Assembly (NCBI GenBank): GCA_024699575.1
Contig: JAILPF010000024.1
Span: 1 to 6,072 of the forward strand
Direction: 5' to 3'
Origin: Acetatifactor sp.
GTDB taxonomy: Bacteria; Bacillota; Clostridia; Lachnospirales; Lachnospiraceae
DNA length: 6,072 bases
Shown piece by piece: positions 1 through 5,706 of this stretch; positions within the stretch are counted from its first letter, which is position 1; each line of letters starts with the position of its first letter. The notes under the pieces were generated by a model. That model did no database searches. It was not told where the DNA came from and saw nothing but the letters and a program-made list of their open reading frames with translations. Made by a program: the position numbers and the translations under genes.

Positions 1-1
1 T

Positions 2-1090
2 AAATCGGAAGGCGCGTACAACAATCCTGATTCCGAGGAGAGGAAATACTATTTCTTTGAGCCGGGCAGTAACAAGTATGTGGCGTGGGCCGGAGTAAAG
101 GATTTGCCTACGTTGAATTATACTTCCGAGGAGTTGCGAAAGACCATCTACCGTGGTCAGGAATCCGTCCTCAAAAAGTGGTTGAAGCCTCCATATAATA
201 TTGATGGATGGAGATTTGATGTGGCGGATGTCTTTGCCAGAAATGATGAGGTGCAGCTTGCGCACGAATTATGGCCGGAAATTCGTAAGAGCATCCGGGA
301 AGAAAATGAGCAGGCGTATATTCTGGCGGAGGATTGGGGCGATTGTGCGCCATATCTTCAGGGAAAAGAATGGGATTCTCCCATGAACTATTTTGGATTC
401 GCAAGGGTTATCAGACAGTTTCTGGGAGAACCGGATTTGTTTATGGTTCGAAACGATAAGCTGAAAAATGTGCCATACCGTATGACGGCGGAGGATGTAA
501 AGGCGAGAATTACAGAACACTTGTCCAAGCTTCCTTATGTGATTGCACAGAATCAGTTTAATTTATTTGACAGTCATGATGTATCCAGATTACATAATAA
601 TCCGAAGGTAAACAAAGACGAGTACAGAGGAGCGGTCATGATGCTCTTTACTTTAATCGGGACATCTTCTATCTATTATGGTGACGAGGCAGAAGTGGAT
701 GGAGAGATTAAGACCAATGAGGGCTGTAGATATCCCATGCCTTGGAACAAAGAGTATCTGGAGAGTGATACTTATAAACTTTATCAGACGCTTGCTCATC
801 TGAAGACGGAGGGGAAAGCGTTGTCGGATGGTGGAATGAAATTCCTGTATGCCGGAAATCAGGTGATATCCATCGCCAGATTTTATGAGGATGAAATTTA
901 TATTACGGTTATGTCTACTGCGGATGAAGACCAGAAAATCAGGCTTCCTATCGGTAGTGTGGGCGTTGCAAAACTGAAGTCGGATTGTGATGTATTTGGC
1001 TCAAAACTGGAGTATCATGTTCTTGATGAACATAGTATTGAGCTTACGGTAAAAGCGCATCAATCCTACTTTATTGACTGCTCAAAATAG
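2..1090 (+). CDS. GH13 alpha-amylase-family glycosidase, 3' part (neopullulanase/cyclomaltodextrinase-like), 5' end outside window
   Basis: The reading frame is open from base 2, so this is the C-terminal 362 residues of a longer protein; the first in-frame GTG, at 80, is internal and not the start. Three conserved GH13 regions are visible. Region II, DGWRFDVAD, holds the nucleophile Asp (codon 218-220). Region III, ILAEDW, holds the acid/base Glu (codon 329-331). Region IV, FDSHDVSR, holds the transition-state Asp (codon 578-580). The upstream WAGVKDLPTLN block and the later YYGDEAEVDG...CRYPMPW block are typical of the cyclomaltodextrinase/neopullulanase/maltogenic amylase group. Region I (DxxxNH) must lie before the window. 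About the last 100 residues should form the C-terminal beta domain. Region III reads AEDW where this group usually has GE(I/V)W. The expected role is hydrolysis of alpha-1,4 (perhaps some alpha-1,6) bonds in malto-oligosaccharides or cyclodextrins. The exact substrate cannot be told. It is followed after 34 nt by a GH31 gene, probably in the same operon. Confidence 0.93.
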   Translation, partial: KSEGAYNNPDSEERKYYFFEPGSNKYVAWAGVKDLPTLNYTSEELRKTIYRGQESVLKKWLKPPYNIDGWRFDVADVFARNDEVQLAHELWPEIRKSIREENEQAYILAEDWGDCAPYLQGKEWDSPMNYFGFARVIRQFLGEPDLFMVRNDKLKNVPYRMTAEDVKARITEHLSKLPYVIAQNQFNLFDSHDVSRLHNNPKVNKDEYRGAVMMLFTLIGTSSIYYGDEAEVDGEIKTNEGCRYPMPWNKEYLESDTYKLYQTLAHLKTEGKALSDGGMKFLYAGNQVISIARFYEDEIYITVMSTADEDQKIRLPIGSVGVAKLKSDCDVFGSKLEYHVLDEHSIELTVKAHQSYFIDCSK

Positions 1091-1124
1091 AGTTTTAATA
1101 TGTATTGCGGAGGCGGAGAAGAAA

Positions 1125-3488
1125 ATGAAATACGAGACAAAACCTATGGCACAGACGGAGGCAATGATAACAGGAAAAAACTATCGTTTTACTGTTTTGA
1201 CAAGCCGGTTAATCCGCATGGAATATCAGGCGGATGGTTGCTTTTTGGATGATGCGACCAAAACGGTTCTCTGTCGTCAGTTCCCGGTTCCAAAGTTTCA
1301 GGTAAAAGAGAGTGAAAACAATCTGGAAATTATAACAGAGGCTTTGCATCTTTATTATGACAAGCAGGAATTCTCTCCGGCAGGACTTTATATTTCTTTG
1401 AAGGAAGGACTTACTCTAAGTGATTCTGTGTGGAATTACGGGGATGTGATTCATGATTTGAAGGGCACCGCAAGGACATTGGATGGGGCAGATGGAGCCA
1501 TTCCCTTGGAAGCAGGTCTTTTGTCCTTTGGCGGTTATACGGTGGTGGATGATTCGGATTCACCTATACTGCAGGAAGACGGATGGATTTCCATACGGGA
1601 AAAGGAAGAGAAAGACTTGTATTTTTTCGGATATGGGCATGATTATCTTGGATGCCTTAGGGATTTCTATCACTTAAGTGGTTTCACACCTTTGCTGCCG
1701 AGATATACTTTGGGAAACTGGTGGAGCCGTTATTATCCCTATTCCGAAGAAAGCTATTTGAAACTGATGGAACAATTTTCGGATAAAGATATTCCGATTT
1801 CTGTTTCGGTTATCGATATGGATTGGCATATTACTAATGTGCCGAAAAAGTATGGTAGCGGCTGGACAGGATATACCTGGAACAGAGAACTTTTCCCTGA
1901 ACCCAAGCGGTTTATGGATAAACTACATCAGATGGGAAAACGTATCACTCTAAATCTGCATCCTGCGGACGGCGTGAGAGCCTTTGAGGAGGCATATCTG
2001 CCGATGGCGAAGGAGCTGGGAGTGGATTATGAGAGTGAAGAAAAGATACCGTTTGATGTGACCGACCGCGCATATATGCAGGCATATTTTAAGTATCTGC
2101 ATCATCCTCATGAGAAGGATGGCGTGGATTTCTGGTGGGTGGACTGGCAGCAGGGAAGTGTCTCCAGAACGAAGGGGGTGGACCCTCTGTGGATGTTAAA
2201 CCATCTTCATTTTATGGACAGTGGAAGAGATGGAAAACTGCCCCTTACTTTTTCCAGATATGCAGGGGTGGGAAGTCACAGATATCCTGTCGGCTTTTCG
2301 GGGGATACTTATTCCACCTGGGAGTCGTTACAGTTCCAGCCTTATTTTACCGCCAATGCCAGCAATGTCGGTTATACATGGTGGAGTCATGATATCGGCG
2401 GACATATGATGGGAAGAAAAGATGATGAACTGGTTGCCAGATGGATTCAGTTTGGTGTTTTTTCGCCGATTATGCGTCTGCACAGCACTTCCAATGAGTT
2501 CTATGGTAAAGAACCGTGGAATTATAATATGATTGCGGAAAAAGTCATCTCTGATTTTATGAGACTCAGGCATAAGCTGGTACCATACCTTCATACATGG
2601 AATTATAAAACACATTTGGAAGGCTTGCCACTGGTTCAGCCCATGTATTACAGGCATGATGAGAGAGAGGCATATAGTGTACCGAATGAGTATTATTTTG
2701 GCGATGTGATTGTCTGCCCTGTCACGCAGCCTGCTGATAGGGAGACCGGGCTTGCTGAGGTGGACGCATGGATTCCTGAGGGCACGTACATTGACTTTTT
2801 CACCGGTCAGGTATACCGGGGTAAGGGAAGGAAACTTTTGTATCGTGACATGTCATCAATCCCGGTGCTTGTACCGGCGGGGACAATCATTCCAATGGCA
2901 GCTGATTATGCGACCAGTTGTATCAAAAATCCCGAACACCTGGAGGTATTGGTATTTAATGGTGCAAATGGTTCCTTTAAGATGTATGAGGATGACTGCA
3001 GTGAAATGACGGGAATGGAGCCGGTAATCACGGAGTTTTCTTTCAAGGCCGGAAAGGATGCTACCCTTTCCATGAAAGTTGCAGAGGGCAGCGAGGGAGT
3101 AATTCCTGCCAACCGAAGCTACAACATGCGTATCAGAGGCATCAGACAGTTAAAGAGCGTGGAATATCATGTGGATGGTCAGAAGATTTCGGTGGAAACA
3201 GACTATGACCAGAAGCTTCAGGAAGTAATTCTGTCTGTCAAAGGGGAAGCAATCAAAGGATTCACATTCAATATGAAATGTGACGGCGAGGTATCACAGT
3301 CTGACCGAAAAGAGGTAATCAGAGAACTGCTCCACCGGGCTCAGATTGAATATGATATTAAGGAGAAGATTTATCATATCATCAAAGAAGAGGATGATGT
3401 GTGCCGTGTCTGCGCCAGATTGCAGGCGCTGAAATTAAAAAATGAATTGTTCGGTGCAATCATTGAACAGCTGACTTCCGAGTATTGA
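1125..3488 (+). CDS. GH31 family glycoside hydrolase (alpha-glucosidase-like), 787 aa
   Basis: A retaining GH31 enzyme expected to release alpha-linked glucose (or a related sugar) from the non-reducing end of oligosaccharides. The ATG at 1125 is chosen because GGAGG (1109-1113) and GGAG (1115-1118) precede it; an in-frame TTG at 1074 would overlap the GH13 gene and add a non-conserved tail. Predicted layout: N-terminal mutarotase-like beta domain (about residues 10-180), (beta/alpha)8 barrel (about 190-495) starting near LGNWWSRYYPYSE, proximal beta domain with VLVPAGTIIPM (about 582-592), and a DUF5110-like distal domain with LEVLVF...MYEDD (about 606-640). A charged, probably helical tail ends the protein. 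The nucleophile is Asp340 in VDFWWVDWQQG (codon 2142-2144) and the acid/base is Asp394 in GFSGDTYSTW (codon 2304-2306). The nucleophile loop is WVDWQQ instead of the classical WxDMNE, so substrate should not be copied from maltase homologues. There is no signal peptide, so it is probably cytoplasmic. The preceding GH13 gene suggests joint starch-oligosaccharide breakdown. Confidence 0.95.
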   Translation: MKYETKPMAQTEAMITGKNYRFTVLTSRLIRMEYQADGCFLDDATKTVLCRQFPVPKFQVKESENNLEIITEALHLYYDKQEFSPAGLYISLKEGLTLSDSVWNYGDVIHDLKGTARTLDGADGAIPLEAGLLSFGGYTVVDDSDSPILQEDGWISIREKEEKDLYFFGYGHDYLGCLRDFYHLSGFTPLLPRYTLGNWWSRYYPYSEESYLKLMEQFSDKDIPISVSVIDMDWHITNVPKKYGSGWTGYTWNRELFPEPKRFMDKLHQMGKRITLNLHPADGVRAFEEAYLPMAKELGVDYESEEKIPFDVTDRAYMQAYFKYLHHPHEKDGVDFWWVDWQQGSVSRTKGVDPLWMLNHLHFMDSGRDGKLPLTFSRYAGVGSHRYPVGFSGDTYSTWESLQFQPYFTANASNVGYTWWSHDIGGHMMGRKDDELVARWIQFGVFSPIMRLHSTSNEFYGKEPWNYNMIAEKVISDFMRLRHKLVPYLHTWNYKTHLEGLPLVQPMYYRHDEREAYSVPNEYYFGDVIVCPVTQPADRETGLAEVDAWIPEGTYIDFFTGQVYRGKGRKLLYRDMSSIPVLVPAGTIIPMAADYATSCIKNPEHLEVLVFNGANGSFKMYEDDCSEMTGMEPVITEFSFKAGKDATLSMKVAEGSEGVIPANRSYNMRIRGIRQLKSVEYHVDGQKISVETDYDQKLQEVILSVKGEAIKGFTFNMKCDGEVSQSDRKEVIRELLHRAQIEYDIKEKIYHIIKEEDDVCRVCARLQALKLKNELFGAIIEQLTSEY

Positions 3489-3492
3489 TTCG

Positions 3493-3521
3493 GATAGCTT
3501 TTTGATGGAAAGTGTGCTATC
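3493..3521 (+). other. Weak hairpin after the GH31 gene, possible poor terminator
   Basis: GATAGC (3493-3498) and GCTATC (3516-3521) form a perfect 6-bp stem with a 17-nt loop, five bases after the GH31 stop. No U-run follows at once; the nearest T tract begins at 3544. It may mark the 3' end of the glycosidase transcript or protect it, but it is not a convincing intrinsic terminator. Confidence 0.3.
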
Positions 3522-3539
3522 ATTACTATATACATAGGG

Positions 3540-3566
3540 TTGATTTTTTTGAAAAAAAGCCGATAT
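3540..3566 (+). promoter_or_regulatory. Candidate sigma-28 (SigD/FliA) flagellar-class promoter
   Basis: The -10 element GCCGATAT (3559-3566) matches the Bacillus SigD consensus exactly and differs from the enteric FliA form only in the last base. Eleven bases upstream, TTGATTTT (3540-3547) matches the -35 consensus TAAAGTTT at 5 of 8 positions, with the correct spacing. The spacer contains part of a T7-G-A7 tract (3544-3558). Transcription would start near 3573, giving an untranslated leader of about 40 nt before the gene at 3616. The FliD-like character of that gene independently supports the assignment. This is motif matching only. Confidence 0.68.
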
Positions 3567-3602
3567 CAGATATAGTAGTAACTGCAATTGTACGCATACG
3601 AC

Positions 3603-3610
3603 AAGGAGGT
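3603..3610 (+). promoter_or_regulatory. Near-perfect Shine-Dalgarno sequence
   Basis: AAGGAGGT is complementary to the 3' end of 16S rRNA over eight bases and sits 5 nt before the ATG at 3616. It is the strongest ribosome binding site in the window. It fixes the start of the downstream gene and suggests efficient translation. Confidence 0.9.
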
Positions 3611-3615
3611 AGTTT

Positions 3616-4344
3616 ATGGGTATCAATTTTGCAAAAACGGACACTTCTTATTTGTTTTCAGGGTTAGGCGGTTCTTCCGGATCATCTAATTTAAACTTTT
3701 TATCGGATTATGCCAGTATTAAAAACGGAAGCTATGGAAAGCTGATGAAGGCATATTATACGGAAGGTCAGAGTAAGAACTCCGGTACAAAGGGCGCGTC
3801 AAAAAAAGAGACACTGGACCAGACTAAGACAAAGGCTTACGCAGGTGTGCAGAGCAGCACGGACTCTTTAAAGGAAGCGGCAGACGTATTGTACAGCAGC
3901 AAGTCACTGTTTGAGAAAAAAGCCGGTGATGGAAAGAACGAATATGATACAGATGCTATTTATAAAGCGGTGGATGACTTTGTGAAAAGCTATAATTCCG
4001 TTATTGATTCTGTAAATAAAGTGGATGATAAAACGGTAGTCAACAAAGCGGTGAGCATGACCAACGCTGCAATCAGCAACAGTAAGCTTTTAAATAAGAT
4101 AGGAATTACGATCAACGAGGACAGTACATTGTCGATCGACAAGGAAGCTTTCAAGAAGGCGGATATGTCAACAGCAAAAGCATTGTTCAAAGGCCCGGGC
4201 TCTTTTGGCTATACAGCTTCCGCTCAGGCATCTATGATGAACTATGCGGCAGACCGGGTGGTGGCGAAGGCTCCTACCTATACCGGAAAGGGAACCTACG
4301 GTGTGGCAAACAACTCCGGTTCTATGTTCAACAGCTATTTGTAA
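3616..4344 (+). CDS. Uncharacterised 242-aa protein with FliD (flagellar cap/HAP2) C-terminal-like region
   Basis: I cannot assign a function. The N-terminal 50 residues are rich in Gly, Ser, Asn and Tyr and contain LFSGLGGSSGSS and LSDYASIKNGSYGKLMKAYY. Residues about 50-75 are a Lys/Thr/Ser-rich, probably flexible linker. Residues about 76-102 are likely helical. Residues 113-133 (DAIYKAVDDFVKSYNSVID) and 158-180 (KLLNKIGITINEDSTLSIDK), followed by STAKALF at 185-191, follow the pattern of the FliD C-terminal region: a helix with FVxxYN, then LGI(T/S)hxxDGTLSLD, then a helix ending in hxxLF. FliD proteins are usually 450 residues or more and end in a long coiled coil. This one instead ends in a short Gly/Asn/Ser/Tyr-rich tail (YGVANNSGSMFNSYL). 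There is no signal peptide, membrane segment or cysteine. A sigma-28-type promoter upstream supports a flagellar link, as substrate, chaperone-like factor or regulator. It lies alone between a sugar operon and a tRNA gene. The FliD resemblance is by eye and could be convergent helical structure. Confidence 0.9.
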   Translation: MGINFAKTDTSYLFSGLGGSSGSSNLNFLSDYASIKNGSYGKLMKAYYTEGQSKNSGTKGASKKETLDQTKTKAYAGVQSSTDSLKEAADVLYSSKSLFEKKAGDGKNEYDTDAIYKAVDDFVKSYNSVIDSVNKVDDKTVVNKAVSMTNAAISNSKLLNKIGITINEDSTLSIDKEAFKKADMSTAKALFKGPGSFGYTASAQASMMNYAADRVVAKAPTYTGKGTYGVANNSGSMFNSYL

Positions 4345-4373
4345 AAATTGTTTCATAAATTGCAAAAATTCTA

Positions 4374-4402
4374 TTGACATTTCCTGTGAAACAAGATAGA
4401 AT
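4374..4402 (+). promoter_or_regulatory. Sigma-A promoter of tRNA-Leu
   Basis: TTGACA (4374-4379) is a perfect -35 box and TAGAAT (4397-4402) a 5-of-6 match to the -10 box, with an ideal 17-nt spacer. Transcription would start around 4409-4411, only a few bases before the mature tRNA 5' end at 4414. The primary transcript therefore has almost no leader. Confidence 0.88.
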
Positions 4403-4412
4403 ATGTCTTGTT
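4390..4412. repeat. 7-bp inverted repeat bracketing the tRNA promoter -10 box
   Basis: AACAAGA (4390-4396) and TCTTGTT (4406-4412) are perfect inverted copies separated by 9 bp that contain the whole -10 element. The symmetry has the size and position of a repressor operator or a supercoiling-sensitive element, but it may be chance. A second imperfect relation exists: TTGTTTCA (4348-4355) is the inverse of TGAAACAA (4387-4394), which overlaps the left arm. Confidence 0.45.
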
Positions 4413-4413
4413 C

Positions 4414-4497
4414 GCAGGAATGGCGGAATTGGCAGACGCGCACGGTTCAGGTCCGTGTGATAGCAATATCATGAGGGTTCAAGTCCCTTTTCCTGCA
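4414..4497 (+). tRNA. tRNA-Leu, anticodon CAG
   Basis: An 84-nt class II tRNA folds by eye. The acceptor stem pairs GCAGGAA (4414-4420) with TTCCTGC (4490-4496), with A4497 as discriminator. The D arm begins GCGGAATTGGCAGACGC. The anticodon stem pairs CACGG (4441-4445) with CCGTG (4453-4457) around the loop TTCAGGT, placing CAG at 4448-4450 to read CUG. The long variable arm TGATA-GCAA-TATCA (4458-4471) is a perfect 5-bp hairpin with a GNRA loop, as expected for leucine tRNA. The T arm GAGGG-TTCAAGT-CCCTT closes with one G-U pair. CCA is not encoded, since TGA follows the discriminator, so the CCA-adding enzyme is needed. It has its own promoter and terminator. Confidence 0.97.
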
Positions 4498-4504
4498 TGA
4501 AGAG

Positions 4505-4541
4505 AAGCAGTTGTTCAGAGATGGACAGCTGCTTTATTTTT
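4505..4541 (+). terminator. Rho-independent terminator of tRNA-Leu
   Basis: AAGCAGTTGTTC (4505-4516) pairs with GGACAGCTGCTT (4523-4534) as a 12-bp stem including two G-U pairs, with a 6-nt loop, followed at once by TATTTTT. It lies 7 nt after the tRNA. No good terminator follows the 3616-4344 gene, so this one may also end read-through transcripts from that gene. Confidence 0.88.
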
Positions 4542-4545
4542 ACAG

Positions 4546-4574
4546 AAAAATTTAAAAAATTAAAAAAATAAAAA
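4546..4574. other. 29-bp pure A/T tract in the tRNA-dgt intergenic region
   Basis: Every base from 4546 to 4574 is A or T, mostly A runs of five to seven. It lies between the tRNA terminator and a possible -10 box TATGAT (4598-4603). It could act as an UP-type or bent-DNA element for the dgt-dnaG promoter. No -35 box at proper spacing is evident, so the dgt promoter itself is not resolved. Confidence 0.35.
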
Positions 4575-4585
4575 GGATTTGCGAA

Positions 4586-4592
4586 TTCGACA
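4586..4592 (-). promoter_or_regulatory. Possible Spo0A box upstream of dgt
   Basis: TTCGACA here is the exact inverse of the TGTCGAA core of the Spo0A binding site, about 80 nt before the dgt start and next to a possible -10 box. It overlaps an 8-bp palindrome CGAATTCG (4582-4589). A 7-mer is expected about once per window by chance on two strands, so only its intergenic position makes it worth listing. Confidence 0.22.
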
Positions 4593-4668
4593 CCGAATAT
4601 GATAAATAAGGGTTATTGTGTATGTTTTTTGCGGAAAAGGTTTTTAACAAAAAAGATTGGAGCGGAAC

Positions 4669-5673
4669 ATGACAATTAGGGAAAGTTTGGAACAATGGGA
4701 AAAAGACTATTTGAGCCCTTATGCATCATTGAGTATGAATTCAAAGGGCAGACTCAAGGAAGAGGCGCAGTGTGATATCAGACCGGTATTCCAGAGAGAC
4801 CGTGACAGAATTATTCACTGTAAGTCTTTTAGAAGATTGAAGGACAAGACACAGGTATTTCTCTCTCCGGAAGGGGATCATTACAGAACGCGGTTGACGC
4901 ATACACTTGAGGTCTCCCAGAATGCCAGAACCATTGCAAAGGCATTAAAGTTAAATGAAGACCTGGTGGAAGCAATTGCCCTTGGACATGATTTGGGACA
5001 TACACCTTTTGGACATGCAGGGGAACGTGCACTGAACCGTGTCTGCCCATTTGGATTTGAACACAGTGAACAGAGTGTGCGAACTGTGGATCGCCTGGAA
5101 AAAAACGGCCAGGGACTGAACCTTACATATGAGGTGAGAGATGGTATCCTGAATCATCAGACTATTGGGAAGCCGCATACATTGGAAGGAAAAGTGGTAC
5201 GTCTTTCTGACAAGATTGCCTATATTCATCATGACATGGATGATGCAGTCCGTGCCGGTATTCTCACAGAGCAGGATGTTCCGCAGGATATCAGGGATGT
5301 GCTTGGTGATACGCCGGGCGCCAGACTGGATCACTTTATTCATGACATTGTGACCAACAGTATGGGCAAAAATGACATTGTGATGTCCGATGAAGTCGCA
5401 GCTGCGATGACAAAAATCAGGCAGTTTATGTTTGATAATGTCTATAAGAACCCGGAAGCGAAGAATGAGGAAGGAAAAGCAGAGATGCTGATGGAAACGT
5501 TATATCAGCACTTCCTGAAACATATTGATGAGCTTCCTGAGGAATTTTTAAACCTTTTGTCGGAGGGAGAACCCAGGGAGAAGGTTGTGTGCGATTATGT
5601 GGGCGCGATGACAGACCGCTATGCCATAGCAATGTATGATGAAATCTATATTCCAAAGTCATGGATGCTCTGA
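4669..5673 (+). CDS. dgt: HD-domain dNTP triphosphohydrolase (dGTPase-like), 334 aa
   Basis: Predicted to hydrolyse dGTP or other dNTPs to the deoxynucleoside plus triphosphate, so it helps set dNTP pools and fidelity in the cytoplasm. The ATG at 4669 is chosen because TTGGAG ends 6 nt before it; the in-frame TTG at 4657 lies within that Shine-Dalgarno sequence. Early motifs FQRDRDRIIHCKSFRRLKDK (42-61) and DHYRTRLTHTLEVSQ are family signatures. The HD metal site is formed by His68, His107-Asp108 in ALGHDLGHTPFGH, and Asp181 in RLSDKIAYIHHDMDDA. At 334 residues it matches the shorter dGTPase-like class found in Firmicutes rather than the 505-residue E. coli Dgt, so nucleotide preference and activation by other dNTPs remain open. 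The helical C-terminal region ends in the conserved-looking DYVGAMTDRYAIAMY. dnaG follows after 33 nt with no terminator, so the two are probably co-transcribed. Confidence 0.95.
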   Translation: MTIRESLEQWEKDYLSPYASLSMNSKGRLKEEAQCDIRPVFQRDRDRIIHCKSFRRLKDKTQVFLSPEGDHYRTRLTHTLEVSQNARTIAKALKLNEDLVEAIALGHDLGHTPFGHAGERALNRVCPFGFEHSEQSVRTVDRLEKNGQGLNLTYEVRDGILNHQTIGKPHTLEGKVVRLSDKIAYIHHDMDDAVRAGILTEQDVPQDIRDVLGDTPGARLDHFIHDIVTNSMGKNDIVMSDEVAAAMTKIRQFMFDNVYKNPEAKNEEGKAEMLMETLYQHFLKHIDELPEEFLNLLSEGEPREKVVCDYVGAMTDRYAIAMYDEIYIPKSWML

Positions 5674-5706
5674 TTTTTACAAAATAGCACATAAAGTGAG
5701 GATGAA

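Noticed and set aside
80..82. GTG at 80 as the start of the GH13 gene
   Set aside because: The frame is open to base 2, codes for family-like sequence upstream, and the conserved region I is missing; the gene begins outside the window.
1074..1124. TTG at 1074 as the start of the GH31 gene
   Set aside because: It overlaps the GH13 coding end, has no ribosome binding site, and the ATG at 1125 has two good purine-rich sites at suitable spacing.
2328..2657. Antisense 109-codon open frame inside the GH31 gene
   Set aside because: It lies opposite strongly conserved catalytic sequence, has no recognisable domain, and is explained as a shadow frame.
3502..3532. Sigma-A promoter TTGATG plus TATATA after the GH31 stop
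   Set aside because: The best -10 candidates give 16 or 19 bp spacing with only 4-of-6 matches; the sigma-28 candidate downstream is clearly better.
3544..3558. T7-G-A7 palindrome as a terminator hairpin
   Set aside because: A one-base loop and all A-U stem cannot form a stable RNA hairpin; it is better read as an A-tract in the promoter spacer.
4168..4443. Antisense frame across the end of the FliD-like gene and into tRNA-Leu
   Set aside because: It runs through the tRNA gene and its promoter, which are clearly functional on the other strand.
4414..4541. tRNA-Leu as an attachment site of an integrated element
   Set aside because: No integrase, no repeat of the tRNA 3' end and no phage or plasmid gene is visible in the window.
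4657..4668. TTG at 4657 as the dgt start
   Set aside because: This TTG is part of the TTGGAG Shine-Dalgarno sequence serving the ATG at 4669.
4951..5343. Antisense 130-codon open frame inside dgt
   Set aside because: It mirrors the conserved HD-domain coding strand and shows no family features or plausible initiation signals.
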